This document shows, one piece after another, positions 11,841 through 20,586 of a DNA stretch of 64,000 nt. The translations under genes and the position numbers were made by a program. The notes beneath the pieces were generated by a model. The model was not told where the DNA came from. It ran no database searches and saw nothing but the letters and a program-made list of their open reading frames with translations. The DNA lies in the NCBI RefSeq assembly GCF_000463155.2, contig NZ_AWFZ01000061.1, positions 44,525 through 108,524 of the forward strand, in the 5' to 3' direction. This stretch comes from Siccibacter turicensis LMG 23730 (GTDB taxonomy: Bacteria > Pseudomonadota > Gammaproteobacteria > Enterobacterales > Enterobacteriaceae). The first letter of the stretch is position 1. Each line of letters begins with the position of its first letter.

Positions 11841-13160
11841 ATGAATACCGATCTGTACACTACAACCCTGCGGCAGCTAAACGCGAAAATTATTCCCTTT
11901 ATCATCATCTGCTATTTCGTTGCCAATCTGGATAAAACCAACATCTCCATCGCGGCGCTGCAAATGAACGCCGATCTCGGCCTGACCGCCAGCATGTACG
12001 GGCTTGGGGTGGGGATGTTCTACATCTCCTACATTATTTTTGAAATTCCCAGCAACATCATCATGACGAAAGTGGGCGCCCGCGTGTGGATCGCCCGCAT
12101 CATGATTACCTGGGGGATCGTCAGCGCCGGGATGTCACTGGTGCAGACGCCCACGCAGCTCTATGTGATGCGCTTTTTACTCGGCATGGCGGAAGCGGGC
12201 TTTACGCCGGGGATCATCTACTACATCTCCTGCTGGTTCCCGAAAAGCAACCGCGCCAGAGCGATGTCCTTCTTCTATATGGGCTCGGTGATGGCGTCGA
12301 TTATCGGCCTGCCGATCTCCGGCTCAATTCTCAACATGCACGGCATCGCGGATATCGCCGGCTGGCGCTGGCTGTTCGCCATTGAAGGCATACCGGCGAT
12401 TGTGCTCGGCATCATGGTGCTGTGGCGCCTGCCGCAGTCGCCGGACCATGCCGCGTGGCTGTCCACGGCACAAAAAGGCTGGCTGAAGGCGCAGCTGGCG
12501 CAGGATAACGCCGGGGTGGAAGTAGGGGCTAACCACAGCTGGACCAGCGCGCTGAAAAACAAAACGGTGCTGCTGCTGAGCCTGGTCTGGTTCCTGCAGG
12601 CGTTCGGCTCTATCGGTATCACGCTGTTCCTGCCGCTCATTATCAAGAGTATGACGAGCGATCAGAGCAACCTGGTGGTGAGCCTGCTTGCCGCGGTGCC
12701 GTTTATCGCCGCCTGCCTGTTTATGTACCTCAACGGTCGCCACTCCGATACCACCAACGAGCGCTCATGGCACCTCGGGCTGCCGCTGATTATCTCCGGC
12801 CTGTCGCTCGCCATCGCCATCTATACGAGCAACCTGCTGGTGGCGTATGGGCTTCTTGTGCTGACCGTCGGCTTTAACTTCGCGCTGACGCCGATTTTCT
12901 GGGCGGTTACCACCGAGAAGCTGGCGGGCGTGGCGGCCGCTGCCTCTATCGCCTTCATTAATACCGTCGCCAACTTTGTCGGCCTCGGCCTGCCGCCGCT
13001 GCTCGGCAAAATCAAGGATATGACCAACAGCTATCACTACGGGCTGCTGATTGTCGCGGTGGCGCTGATCCTCGGCGGCATTATCGGTGTGCTGGTATCG
13101 CGCCCGGCCCGGCCTCAGGCGCCTGGACATAACGCCTCCGCCTCTCTTAAACAGGAGTGA
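11841..13160 (+). CDS. MFS transporter, anion:cation symporter family (substrate unknown)
   Basis: 439-aa inner-membrane transporter started at the ATG at 11841 (MNTDLYTTTLRQLNAKIIPF); a 5-codon in-frame extension upstream is less likely. Twelve hydrophobic segments are visible. The first helix has VANLDKTNISIAAL, the signature of the tartrate/phthalate-type permeases, and the helix 2-3 loop is TKVGARVWIAR. It is followed 2 nt later by a D-2-hydroxyacid dehydrogenase, so the pair may import and oxidise or reduce a hydroxy or sugar acid. In E. coli this position between dgoT and yidR is filled by a different gene. Confidence 0.85.
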   Translation: MNTDLYTTTLRQLNAKIIPFIIICYFVANLDKTNISIAALQMNADLGLTASMYGLGVGMFYISYIIFEIPSNIIMTKVGARVWIARIMITWGIVSAGMSLVQTPTQLYVMRFLLGMAEAGFTPGIIYYISCWFPKSNRARAMSFFYMGSVMASIIGLPISGSILNMHGIADIAGWRWLFAIEGIPAIVLGIMVLWRLPQSPDHAAWLSTAQKGWLKAQLAQDNAGVEVGANHSWTSALKNKTVLLLSLVWFLQAFGSIGITLFLPLIIKSMTSDQSNLVVSLLAAVPFIAACLFMYLNGRHSDTTNERSWHLGLPLIISGLSLAIAIYTSNLLVAYGLLVLTVGFNFALTPIFWAVTTEKLAGVAAAASIAFINTVANFVGLGLPPLLGKIKDMTNSYHYGLLIVAVALILGGIIGVLVSRPARPQAPGHNASASLKQE

Positions 13161-13162
13161 AG

Positions 13163-14095
13163 ATGAAACAAAAAGTCCTTAAACAGGCGTATCTGCCGGA
13201 TGCGCTCACTGCCGAACTGCGCGACCGTTATGAGCTGCTTGAACTGGCGCAGATGTCGCCCGCCGACCTCGCCGCCGTGGCCGGTGAGATCACGGTGGTC
13301 ATCACTAACGGCGAAGCGGTGGTGACGCGCGAATTTATTGACGCGCTGCCCGCCCTGAAGCTGATTGCGGTGTTTGGCGTCGGCTATGACGGCGTGGACG
13401 TGGCGGCGGCACGGGATCGTGGCGTTGCGGTGACCCATACGCCGGGCGTGCTGACCGACGACGTGGCGGATCTCGCCATCGGCCTGCTGCTGGCGACCTC
13501 GCGCCGCATCGTCGCCGCCCAGAAGTTTATCGAGCAGGGCGGCTGGCAGCAGAGCGGCTTCCAGTGGACGCGGAAAGTCTCCGGCGCCCGGCTCGGCATA
13601 CTGGGGATGGGGCGTATCGGCCAGGCCATCGCCCGGCGCGCCCAGGCGTTCGATATGGAGATTGCCTATAACGATCCCAAAGCGCACAGCCAGCTCCCGT
13701 ACCGCTACGTTGCCGACCTCACTGACCTGGCGGCACAGAGCGATTTTCTCATGGTCTGCGCACCGGGCGGCGCAGGCACCCGGGGGCTGATAAACCAGCC
13801 GGTGCTGGAAGCATTGGGGCCGCAGGGGATGCTGATCAATATCTCGCGCGGCAGCGTCGTGGATGAAACCGCCCTGGTGCAGGCGCTGGAGAGCGGCACC
13901 CTTGCCGGCGCCGGGCTGGACGTGTTTGCCGATGAACCACACGTGCCCGCCGCGCTCCAGCAGCGCGATAATGTGGTGATCACGCCGCATATGGCGAGCG
14001 CCACCTGGGAGACGCGGCGGGAGATGTCGCGACTGGTACTTGAGAACGTTATCGCCTGGTTTGCGGGTGAACCGCTGGTGACGCCGGTTCCCTGA
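13163..14095 (+). CDS. D-isomer-specific 2-hydroxyacid dehydrogenase
   Basis: NAD(P)-dependent dehydrogenase of the glyoxylate/hydroxypyruvate reductase type, 310 aa from the ATG at 13163. The Rossmann motif GMGRIGQA lies near residue 150. Catalytic residues fit the family: Arg in NISRGSVVDE near 235, Glu in FADEPHVP near 262, and His in TPHMAS near 281. The C-terminal half of the substrate domain closes the protein (VLENVIAWFAGEPLVTPVP). It is coupled to the MFS gene by a 2-nt gap. The true substrate is unknown. Confidence 0.85.
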   Translation: MKQKVLKQAYLPDALTAELRDRYELLELAQMSPADLAAVAGEITVVITNGEAVVTREFIDALPALKLIAVFGVGYDGVDVAAARDRGVAVTHTPGVLTDDVADLAIGLLLATSRRIVAAQKFIEQGGWQQSGFQWTRKVSGARLGILGMGRIGQAIARRAQAFDMEIAYNDPKAHSQLPYRYVADLTDLAAQSDFLMVCAPGGAGTRGLINQPVLEALGPQGMLINISRGSVVDETALVQALESGTLAGAGLDVFADEPHVPAALQQRDNVVITPHMASATWETRREMSRLVLENVIAWFAGEPLVTPVP

Positions 14096-14120
14096 TAGGC
14101 TTTTGCCGGTAAATCTTTTA

Positions 14121-14152
14121 CCCTGAGGCGATATCTCGCTTCAGGGTTTTTA
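14121..14152 (+). terminator. Intrinsic terminator before yidR
   Basis: Stem beginning ccctga and ending tcaggg with inner gcga/tcgc pairing, followed by five T, between the dehydrogenase stop and the yidR start. Its 3' part overlaps the yidR leader. Confidence 0.8.
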
Positions 14153-14155
14153 TTT

Positions 14156-15418
14156 ATGAAACAGCTCACGTTCGCCGCGCGTCATCATCAGCTTACCAAT
14201 ACCAACACCTGGACCGCCGACAGCCAGTGGCTGGCGTTTGACGTCCGCCCTTCCGGCGCCTCGTTTACCGGGGATACTATTGAACGCGTTAACGTCTTTA
14301 CCGGCGAGGTCGAGGTGATCTACCGCGCCTCTCAGGGGGCGCACGTCGGCGTCGTCACGGTCAATCCGCAGCGCGATGAGTACGTGTTTATTCACGGCCC
14401 GGAGAACCCGGATGCCGGCTGGCAGTACGATTTTCATCACCGCCGTGGCGTGCTGGTGCGCGACGGAGAGGCCTGCAACCTTGATGCCATGGATATCACT
14501 CCGCCGTTCACCCCCGGCGCGCTGCGCGGCGGCAGCCATGTGCACGTCTTCAGCCCGGACGGGCAGTATCTGAGCTTTACCTACAACGATCACGTGCTCC
14601 ATGCGCGCGACCCGGCCCTCGATCTGCGCAACGTCGGCGTCGCGCTGCCTTACGGGCCGGTGACGGTGCCCGGCCATCATCCGCGTGAGTACGATGGGCG
14701 CTACTGGTGTGCGCTGGTCAGTCGCACCACGCCAGCGCCGGCGCCCGGCAGCGATGAGATTAACCGCGCTTACGAAGAGGGCTGGATCGGCGAAGAGGGC
14801 TATCGTCGGGCGGACGGCGGCTGGCAGCACCGGGCGCTGGCGTTTATCGGCGACACGCTGTCTGTGAACAATGAAAAGGTGCCGGAGCTGTTTATCGTCG
14901 ATCTGCCGGACAATGCGCAGGCGTGGAAGACACCCGGCAGCGCACCGCTGTGCGGCACCGACACCACCCTGCCAGCCCCGCCCGCGGGCGTGATGCAGCG
15001 CCGCCTGACCTTTACCCATCAGCGGCGTTTCCCGGGCCTCGCGACCACGCCGCGCCACTGGGTGCGCAGCAACCCGCAGGGGAGTGATATCGCCTTCCTG
15101 ATGCGCGACGACAGCGGCGTGGCGCAGCTGTGGCTCATCTCGCCGAACGGCGGCGAACCGCGTCAGTTGACGCGCGACGCGAGCGGGGTGGAGTCGGCGT
15201 TTAACTGGCATCCGTCCGGCAGCATGCTGGGGTTTGCCAGCGGCGGGCGGATGGTGCTGTGCGACGCGGTGACCGGCAGCCTGTATCCTCTCACGGACCA
15301 TCACGACGCGCCGCCGTCAGCAGAGGCGGTGGTGTTTTCCCCGGACGGTACGCAGCTGGCCTGGATGCAGGAGGTGGACGGCTTCCGCCAGCTGTGGGCA
15401 ACGGAAACCGGCCTGTAG
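14156..15418 (+). CDS. yidR: YidR, DUF3748 TolB-like beta-propeller protein
   Basis: 420-aa protein of unknown function, homologous to E. coli YidR (about 415 aa). It contains several WD40/TolB-like blades: FSPDGQYLSFTYNDH near 138, SPNGGEPRQLTRDASGVESAFNW near 330, and VVFSPDGTQLAWMQEVDG near 390. There is no signal peptide, so it is probably cytoplasmic, although the relatives TolB and oligogalacturonide lyase are periplasmic or act on sugars. Proximity to sugar-acid genes may be meaningful, but no activity is assigned. Confidence 0.85.
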   Translation: MKQLTFAARHHQLTNTNTWTADSQWLAFDVRPSGASFTGDTIERVNVFTGEVEVIYRASQGAHVGVVTVNPQRDEYVFIHGPENPDAGWQYDFHHRRGVLVRDGEACNLDAMDITPPFTPGALRGGSHVHVFSPDGQYLSFTYNDHVLHARDPALDLRNVGVALPYGPVTVPGHHPREYDGRYWCALVSRTTPAPAPGSDEINRAYEEGWIGEEGYRRADGGWQHRALAFIGDTLSVNNEKVPELFIVDLPDNAQAWKTPGSAPLCGTDTTLPAPPAGVMQRRLTFTHQRRFPGLATTPRHWVRSNPQGSDIAFLMRDDSGVAQLWLISPNGGEPRQLTRDASGVESAFNWHPSGSMLGFASGGRMVLCDAVTGSLYPLTDHHDAPPSAEAVVFSPDGTQLAWMQEVDGFRQLWATETGL

Positions 15419-15419
15419 A

Positions 15420-15743
15420 TTAGGGGGCGGGGGGAATAACCGAGTTGGTAGCGAGCGCATCGCGTTCGCTTTGACGCACCCGGGATCGCACCGAGTTGTC
15501 GTCGCGGAAGGCATCCCACGGCAGCAGCAGGGTATCGAGTACGGCGGTAAACGGCATGTCCAGCGCGACTAACGGTTTCACGCCCCAGCTGGTTTCGCTG
15601 CTTTTCAGCAGGTCGAAACTGGCCCGGGTACCGGGATAGTAGCCCTCTTCGCCGCCTGTGTGTGTCATCATGCTGGAACAGCCGCACAGTACGAAACCGC
15701 AGGCGCCAGCCAAAAATTTGCCAGGTACGTTTTTCATCATCAT
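15420..15743 (-). CDS. yidQ: YidQ, small DUF1375 lipoprotein
   Basis: Short outer-envelope lipoprotein matching E. coli YidQ. A hydrophobic leader ends in the lipobox LCGC, followed by SSMMTHTGGEEGYYPGTRAS and the conserved DMPFTAVLDTLLLPWD. Several in-frame ATGs (15752, 15743, 15740, 15737) are possible and no ribosome site decides; I chose the one that gives a compact signal peptide. It is convergent with yidR and divergent from ibpA. Function unknown. Confidence 0.85.
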   Translation of the reverse strand: MMMKNVPGKFLAGACGFVLCGCSSMMTHTGGEEGYYPGTRASFDLLKSSETSWGVKPLVALDMPFTAVLDTLLLPWDAFRDDNSVRSRVRQSERDALATNSVIPPAP

Positions 15744-15915
15744 GGTTATCATTCTGTTGGCACAATGCGCCGGTGACGAAGGTTATACCACCGGCATCAG
15801 GAATGAATAGTCTGCCGTTGCTATGCTGTGGTGACCGTCGCAGTTGTTATGTGAACCTGTCTCGTTCAGTCTATGCAAAGATAGGTAAAGCGCCAAAAAA
15901 ACACACCAATTAGAT

Positions 15916-15943
15916 CTTGAAACGCCTGAAAGCGCACCCATTT
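15916..15943 (+). promoter_or_regulatory. Sigma-32 heat-shock promoter of ibpA
   Basis: CTTGAAA (15916-15922), 14-nt spacer, CCCATTT (15937-15943), close to the sigma-32 consensus CTTGAAA-N11-15-CCCCATNT. It lies about 110 nt before the ibpA start. Confidence 0.85.
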
Positions 15944-15959
15944 TGAGAATGTAGACAGA

Positions 15960-16050
15960 GGAAGCACGCCGACAGGGTGCTTACCTTGACCGCCTGTCCG
16001 GTTACCGGAAGGCACATTACTTAACTTCTCGCTGATTTCAGGAGTTTGTT
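15960..16050 (+). ncRNA. ROSE-like RNA thermometer in the ibpA leader
   Basis: The leader folds into successive hairpins: aagcac/gtgctt (15962-15982), a GC-rich middle stem, and a final weak stem in which aacttct (16023-16029) pairs with aggagtt (16040-16046), burying the Shine-Dalgarno sequence. A TCGCT opposite the ribosome site is the family hallmark. Heat melts the last stem and allows IbpA translation; this is known for E. coli ibpA and inferred here from pairing. Confidence 0.85.
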
Positions 16051-16052
16051 TT

Positions 16053-16466
16053 ATGCGTAACTTTGACCTCTCTCCGCTTTATCGTTCCGCCATCGGTTTC
16101 GATCGCCTGTTCAACCTGCTGGAAAATAACCAGAATCAGAGCAACGGCGGCTACCCTCCGTACAACGTTGAACTGGTTGACGAAAACCACTACCGCATCG
16201 CGATTGCCGTCGCCGGCTTCGCCGAAAGCGAACTGGAGATCACCGCCCAGGATAACCTGCTGGTGGTAAAAGGCTCCCACGCAGCCGAGCAGAAAGAGCG
16301 TACCTATCTCTATCAGGGTATCGCCGAGCGCAACTTTGAGCGCAAATTCCAGCTGGCGGAAAACATTCAGATCCACGGTGCCAACCTGGTGAACGGCCTG
16401 CTCTATATCGACCTTGAGCGCGTGATCCCGGAAGCGAAAAAACCGCGCCGTATCGAAATCAATTAA
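16053..16466 (+). CDS. ibpA: Small heat-shock protein IbpA
   Basis: Alpha-crystallin chaperone that coats aggregating proteins for later rescue by DnaK/ClpB. It has 137 aa and starts [20 protein letters not shown]. The alpha-crystallin domain spans about residues 35-125, with [11 protein letters not shown] and the [14 protein letters not shown] segment that ends in a beta strand. It is preceded by a sigma-32 promoter and an RNA thermometer and followed by ibpB, as in E. coli. Confidence 0.97.
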   Translation: MRNFDLSPLYRSAIGFDRLFNLLENNQNQSNGGYPPYNVELVDENHYRIAIAVAGFAESELEITAQDNLLVVKGSHAAEQKERTYLYQGIAERNFERKFQLAENIQIHGANLVNGLLYIDLERVIPEAKKPRRIEIN

Positions 16467-16602
16467 TAACTTGGGTCGCGCAGGCGGCCCTGTAAAAAGA
16501 TGTGCTTGCCGAACGGGAGCACGGGCGAACCCGCGTTCGCTATCACCCTGCACCCCTTATCCGGCGGCCCTGTGCCGACCATAACGGGATGCTGACTCGC
16601 TT

Positions 16603-16620
16603 CTCAGAAGGAGATGTATG
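16603..16620 (+). promoter_or_regulatory. Hairpin covering the ibpB ribosome-binding site
   Basis: The short repeat cttct/agaag overlaps the AAGGAG ribosome site before ibpB and is preceded by a TCGCT sequence like that in the ibpA thermometer. This suggests separate thermal control of ibpB translation. Confidence 0.5.
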
Positions 16621-17055
16621 ATGACTTTACGTAACTACGATTTATCCCCACTGCTGCGTCAATGGATCGGCTTTGACAAACTGGCTAACGCCCTGCAAAG
16701 CACCGCTGACGGCCAGACCTTCCCGCCGTACAACATCGAAAAAAGCGACGATAACCACTATCGCATTACGCTGGCGCTGGCGGGCTTCCGTCAGGAAGAT
16801 CTGAACGTCCAGTTAGAAGGGACGCGGCTGACTATTTCCGGTACGCCGGTTAAACCGGAAACCGAGCCGAAATGGCTGCATCACGGGCTGGTTTCTCAGG
16901 CGTTCAACCTGAGCTTTACCCTGGCCGAACATATGGAAGTTTCCGGGGCTACCTTTACCAACGGTCTGCTGCACATCGATCTGGTGCGCAACGTGCCTGA
17001 GGCCATCGCCCCGCAGCGCATCGCCATCAGCGAGCGCCCGGCGCTGGACAGCTAA
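16621..17055 (+). CDS. ibpB: Small heat-shock protein IbpB
   Basis: Partner of IbpA in holding aggregates in a refoldable state. It has 144 aa from the ATG at 16621, which is 7 nt from AAGGAG; the ATG at 16618 is only 4 nt away and would add one Met. [21 protein letters not shown] and the crystallin core ([29 protein letters not shown]) match the family, with the C-terminal IAISERP anchoring motif. It is co-transcribed with ibpA across 154 nt. Confidence 0.96.
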   Translation: MTLRNYDLSPLLRQWIGFDKLANALQSTADGQTFPPYNIEKSDDNHYRITLALAGFRQEDLNVQLEGTRLTISGTPVKPETEPKWLHHGLVSQAFNLSFTLAEHMEVSGATFTNGLLHIDLVRNVPEAIAPQRIAISERPALDS

Positions 17056-17073
17056 CCGGTCACGGCAAAAAAC

Positions 17074-17100
17074 AAAGGCTCCCTGCGGGGGGCCTTTTTT
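17074..17100 (+). terminator. Intrinsic terminator after ibpB
   Basis: aaaggctccc and ggggggccttt form a GC-rich stem closed by a tgc loop, ending in six T, 19 nt after the ibpB stop. Confidence 0.9.
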
Positions 17101-17179
17101 ATGGCGCGGGCATCAACGACTGGTCATTTCCCGGCCAGAGCCAGTACACTTTCTGCAATCGTGACGTACAGGAGTGAGC

Positions 17180-17527
17180 ATGAAGAATCCTCTACCGGGC
17201 GAAGCGCCGGACTACCGCTTTTCGCTGGCCAACGAACGGACGTTTCTGGCGTGGATCCGCACCGCGCTGGGCTTTCTTGCCGCGGGCGTGGGGCTGGATC
17301 AGCTGGCCCCGGCCTTTGCGACCCCGCTGGTGCGTGAAAGCCTGAGCCTGCTGCTGTGTCTGTTTGCCGGAATGCTGGCGCTCTACGGCTATCTGCGCTG
17401 GCTCGGGAATGAAAAAGCGATGCGCCTGAAGCAGGATATGCCCTACACCGGGGTGCTGAAGCTGATCAGCGTGGTGATGGCGCTGGTGGCGCTGGCCGTG
17501 ATGGTGATGATGTTCTATGCCGGATAG
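17180..17527 (+). CDS. yidH: YidH, DUF202 inner-membrane protein
   Basis: 115-aa membrane protein of the DUF202 family. It has the conserved start FSLANERTFLAWIRTALGF, three hydrophobic segments (about residues 24-45, 52-72 and 90-113) and the middle motif YGYLRWLGNEKAMR. The ATG at 17180 gives the same N-terminal position as E. coli YidH; a GTG at 17174 is also in frame. Its 3' end overlaps yidG by 11 nt. Function is unknown, and the pair is always adjacent in relatives. Confidence 0.92.
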   Translation: MKNPLPGEAPDYRFSLANERTFLAWIRTALGFLAAGVGLDQLAPAFATPLVRESLSLLLCLFAGMLALYGYLRWLGNEKAMRLKQDMPYTGVLKLISVVMALVALAVMVMMFYAG

Positions 17528-17870
17528 CCGACGGGCGCGGCGCATTGCCGATCCGGGCCTGCAGCCGGAGCGCACCTCGCTGGCGTGGCTGCGCACGCTG
17601 CTGGGGTACGGCGCGCTGGTGGCGCTGGCGCTGCGCCAGAAAGGGCCGGAGGCGGGCGTCTGGCTGTGGGGCGTGCTGGCCGTGCTGGCGCTGGTGCTCC
17701 TGCTGCTGTGGCGCTACGCCCGGCAGCGTAACCTGATGGACGTCGCCATCGCTGACTTTACCTCGACCCGGTCAATGCGCGCCCGGCTGCTCATCGCCCT
17801 GGCGGTGGCGGCGCTGTCGCTGCTGTTTATCGTCGCCCACCTGCGTACCCTGTTTGCGCTGCTGGCTTAA
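17517..17870 (+). CDS. yidG: YidG, DUF202 inner-membrane protein
   Basis: 117-aa companion of YidH with the same family hallmark (DPGLQPERTSLAWLRTLLGYGAL) and three membrane helices. It is translationally coupled to yidH by overlap. Its stop codon overlaps the convergent emrD stop by 2 nt, so the two genes meet tail to tail without any terminator between them. Confidence 0.92.
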   Translation: MPDSRRARRIADPGLQPERTSLAWLRTLLGYGALVALALRQKGPEAGVWLWGVLAVLALVLLLLWRYARQRNLMDVAIADFTSTRSMRARLLIALAVAALSLLFIVAHLRTLFALLA

Positions 17871-19051
17871 ACCGGCTGCTCGTGTTGCGGTTCACGCGCG
17901 GCGAGCGGCAGCCAGCAGAGTAAAATCAGCATCCCGGTTAGCGTCATCAGCATGCCGACACTGCCCTGGCCCTGCTGCGGCAACTGGGCCGATACCCATG
18001 CCAGCAGCCCGGCGCCGGTATTTTGCAGGCCGCCAATCAGCGCCCCGGCTGTACCGGCAAGAAACGGAAACGGCTCCATTGCCCCGCTGGTGGCTAACGG
18101 AAACAGCATTCCCGCCCCGAAGAAGAACAGGGCCGCCGGCACCAGCAGCGTCCAGACGTTCATCACGCCAAACCAGGCCGGAAGCCACATCAGTATCCCG
18201 GCGACAAGACAGCTCATCACGCCCTGCCACATCATCGCGGTAAAGCGTCGCGTCTGCCGTCCGGCGAACCACGCCCCGAAGAACGCGGCCGGCACCGGCA
18301 GGATAAACAGCACGCTGACCGCGAAGCTGCTCAGCCCGAGGCCCGCCCCGAGCAGCACGCCGGCGCTGGCTTCAAAGACGGCGATCCCCGCCAGCGCACC
18401 GATCAGCATCAGCAGATAGCAGGCAAACGACGCCCGGCTGAACAGCATCCGGTAGCTGGTCAGCAGCTGTGTGCGGGGCGCATCAGCGGGACGGGTTTCC
18501 GGCATCCAGCGCGCCATGCTGAAGGCCACCACCGCGCACAGCGCCAGCAGAAAACCGTAGCAGGCGCGCCAGCCCCAGACCGTGCCCAGCAGCCCGCCGA
18601 TCAGCGGCGCCAGCAGCGGGCTAACCAGAATCCCCATGTTCAGCAGGCTGTTCGCTTTGCGCAGCCCGAGGCCGGAGTAGAGATCGCGCGGCATGGTGCG
18701 GGCCATCACGCCGCCGACGCCGGTGCCCAGACCCTGGAGCGCGCTGGCGAGGATCAGCACCGACAGGCTGGCGGTGGTCATCGCCAGCACCGTTGCCAGC
18801 ATAAACACCGTCATGCCGAACAGAATGGCCGGGCGGCGCCCGATGCGGTCGGTAATCGGCCCGTACACCAGCTGCGACGCGCCATAGGTAAACAAATACG
18901 CGGCCATCACCCGCTGGACTTCGCCGTCCCGGACGTGGAAATCATGTGCCATATCCGCAACCGCCGGGATCCAGATGGTCTGCGCCATCTGCCCTACAGC
19001 CACCAGCAGGATTAACATCAACAGCAGGTTCAGGTTATCGTGCGTTTTCAT
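17867..19051 (-). CDS. emrD: Multidrug efflux MFS transporter EmrD
   Basis: Proton-coupled exporter of amphipathic compounds and uncouplers. It has 394 aa from the ATG at 19051 (MKTHDNLNLLLMLILLVAVGQMAQT); the frame stays open upstream but has no homology there. Twelve helices are visible. The helix 2-3 loop GPITDRIGRR is the MFS motif A, and LNMGILVSPLLAPLIGG is motif C of the drug:H+ antiporter-1 (12-helix) family. It lies next to tisB/istR in this genomic neighbourhood, as in E. coli. Confidence 0.95.
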   Translation of the reverse strand: MKTHDNLNLLLMLILLVAVGQMAQTIWIPAVADMAHDFHVRDGEVQRVMAAYLFTYGASQLVYGPITDRIGRRPAILFGMTVFMLATVLAMTTASLSVLILASALQGLGTGVGGVMARTMPRDLYSGLGLRKANSLLNMGILVSPLLAPLIGGLLGTVWGWRACYGFLLALCAVVAFSMARWMPETRPADAPRTQLLTSYRMLFSRASFACYLLMLIGALAGIAVFEASAGVLLGAGLGLSSFAVSVLFILPVPAAFFGAWFAGRQTRRFTAMMWQGVMSCLVAGILMWLPAWFGVMNVWTLLVPAALFFFGAGMLFPLATSGAMEPFPFLAGTAGALIGGLQNTGAGLLAWVSAQLPQQGQGSVGMLMTLTGMLILLCWLPLAAREPQHEQPV

Positions 19052-19224
19052 TTCGATGAATGCTTTATGAAAGTAATGAAATGGAGCATAAGGTTCTGGG
19101 CATTTAGCTAAATGCGAGTGAAATCTACCACAGCCGCGGCAGAGTGCCAGGAAAGCGCAGAGAAACGGGAACGCGTAACAGGAAGGATTAGTAAACATTC
19201 TGGCAACATTGGTTGCCAGAATGT

Positions 19225-20058
19225 TCAGGCAAGACGTAACAGCATAGCACCGGCGGCGATACCGCAAATAGCCACGATGCGCGGCCCGCGAATCGGCTCT
19301 TTGAGAATGAAAAAGGCGAGCAGCGCGCCGAACAGAATGGAGGTTTCACGCAGTGCGGCGACCACCGCCAGCGGTGCCTGGGTCATCGCCCAGAGCGCCA
19401 GGCCGTAGGAACCCATGGTGCCGACGCCGCCGAGCAGCCCCTTTTTCCAGTGGCGCGTCATGTAGTGCGACACCTCCCGGCGGCGGACCATCATCGCCCA
19501 TAGCAGCAGGCAGAAACCGTTCATAAAGAAGGTCCACAGCGTGTAGCCCACCGCAGTGCCCGACAGGCGAACCCCGGTGCCATCCACCAGGGTATACCCG
19601 GCGATAAAACAGGCGTTGCACAGCGCCAGGGTTATGCCGCGGCGCGACCCGCCATGACGGCTGAACGCCATCAGCAGGATGGCGCTACAGATAACGCCGA
19701 TCCCCAGCCACGCCAGGAGCGAAAGGCTGTCGTGCAGGTAGAGCACGCTTATCAACGCCACCAGCAGCGGCGCGGTGCCGCGCATCAGGGGATAGGTCTG
19801 ACTCATGTCCGACACCTGATAGGTCTTTGCCACCAGCACGGTATAGATGACCTGAAGCGCACAGCTTATCGCCAGGTAGGGGGCGCTCTCCCAGCTGGGC
19901 TGGGGTGAAAAGGGAAGCAGCAGGAGTGCGATCAGCGCCGCGGAGCCGCTGACGCTGATGGCGGAATAGAGCTTGTCGCTCCCGGCCTTAACGATGGCGT
20001 TCCAGGTGGCATGCAGTAGCGCGGCAAAAAGCAGGATGCAAAATACGCTTAGGGTCAT
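19225..20058 (-). CDS. EamA/DMT-family permease
   Basis: Ten-helix drug/metabolite transporter of about 277 aa, with two EamA repeats. The first starts LFAALLHATWNAIVKAGSDK and the second near residue 140 (CNACFIAGYTLVDGTGVRL); the C-terminus has the conserved FILKEPIRGPRIVAI. The ATG at 20058 (MTLSVFCILLFAALL) gives the common family start; an ATG at 20097 would add 13 residues, and neither has a strong ribosome site. It separates emrD from tisB here. Substrate unknown. Confidence 0.85.
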   Translation of the reverse strand: MTLSVFCILLFAALLHATWNAIVKAGSDKLYSAISVSGSAALIALLLLPFSPQPSWESAPYLAISCALQVIYTVLVAKTYQVSDMSQTYPLMRGTAPLLVALISVLYLHDSLSLLAWLGIGVICSAILLMAFSRHGGSRRGITLALCNACFIAGYTLVDGTGVRLSGTAVGYTLWTFFMNGFCLLLWAMMVRRREVSHYMTRHWKKGLLGGVGTMGSYGLALWAMTQAPLAVVAALRETSILFGALLAFFILKEPIRGPRIVAICGIAAGAMLLRLA

Positions 20059-20130
20059 GGCAGCGACGTCAGGGGAAATGTAATAAAAAAGTAACATAAC
20101 CCGCCGCGGGGCTGCCAGCCCATGAATATT

Positions 20131-20160
20131 AAAGAGGGGCGGTTGCCCGCCCCTCTTAAG
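20131..20160 (-). terminator. Intrinsic terminator of the tisB transcript
   Basis: On the minus strand aagaggggcgg pairs with ccgcccctctt around a 4-nt loop, followed by a T-rich tail, 18 nt after the tisB stop. Confidence 0.85.
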
Positions 20161-20177
20161 TGCGGCTTGAACCTGAT

Positions 20178-20267
20178 TCAGCGAAAGAACTTCAGGACAG
20201 CATCAAGCAGTTGCAGTACAGCAACAATGAGTTTCAGGATAAGAATTGCTAAATCCACTCCGCCCAT
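20178..20267 (-). CDS. tisB: TisB, SOS-induced type I membrane toxin
   Basis: 29-residue hydrophobic peptide, MGGVDLAILILKLIVAVLQL followed by LDAVLKFFR, almost identical to E. coli TisB. It inserts into the inner membrane, lowers the proton-motive force and promotes persistence. A strong ribosome site (GAGGAG) lies 6 nt before the start. A LexA box about 200 nt upstream and the divergent antisense RNA IstR complete the module. It is too short for most gene callers. Confidence 0.95.
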   Translation of the reverse strand: MGGVDLAILILKLIVAVLQLLDAVLKFFR

Positions 20268-20336
20268 ACGCGTCTCCTCAGGTAAAGGAGCACCAGCTGG
20301 CTTACCTCTCCGCCGCCTGTCACCAGCTGTTTTGTT

Positions 20337-20354
20337 GGCGTAACACAGTGTGCT
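20337..20354 (-). promoter_or_regulatory. IstR-1 pairing site in the tisB leader
   Basis: The plus-strand sequence here, starting ttggcgtaacacagtgtgct at 20335, is the same as the 5' part of IstR with one change. The tisB leader RNA is therefore complementary to IstR over about 20 nt. In E. coli this pairing blocks the ribosome standby site. Confidence 0.85.
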
Positions 20355-20469
20355 CTCTCGGGGTTAAGGCACTGACGGCACCACCCGTTTCAGCCAGGAC
20401 TTGCATTGCGCCCGTATACACGCGGCCCCCGTATCGCACCTCTGCGTCAGCCAAACCAGTATAATAAAG

Positions 20470-20489
20470 TACTGTATAAATGAACAGTA
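20470..20489 (-). promoter_or_regulatory. LexA box controlling tisB
   Basis: TACTG-TATAAATGAA-CAGTA fits the consensus CTGT-N8-ACAG exactly, with extended symmetry. It lies upstream of tisB and close to the divergent IstR promoter. SOS induction is inferred from the known E. coli site. Confidence 0.9.
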
Positions 20490-20551
20490 TATATTCGACA
20501 AAAAGGGTGACCTCACCCATACTCTGAACGGCGCACCAAGCGGCGTGAAAA

Positions 20552-20580
20552 TTGCAGCCGGGCAAAAATCATCGTATAGT
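20552..20580 (+). promoter_or_regulatory. Promoter of the IstR-1 antitoxin RNA
   Basis: TTGCAG (20552-20557), 17-nt spacer, TATAGT (20575-20580). The predicted start at about 20587 coincides with the 5' end of the IstR homology (gttgac). Confidence 0.85.
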
Positions 20581-20586
20581 TACGCT

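Noticed and set aside
20122-20343. Plus-strand frame across tisB
   Set aside because: It is antisense to TisB and its terminator and has no support; TisB on the minus strand explains the region.
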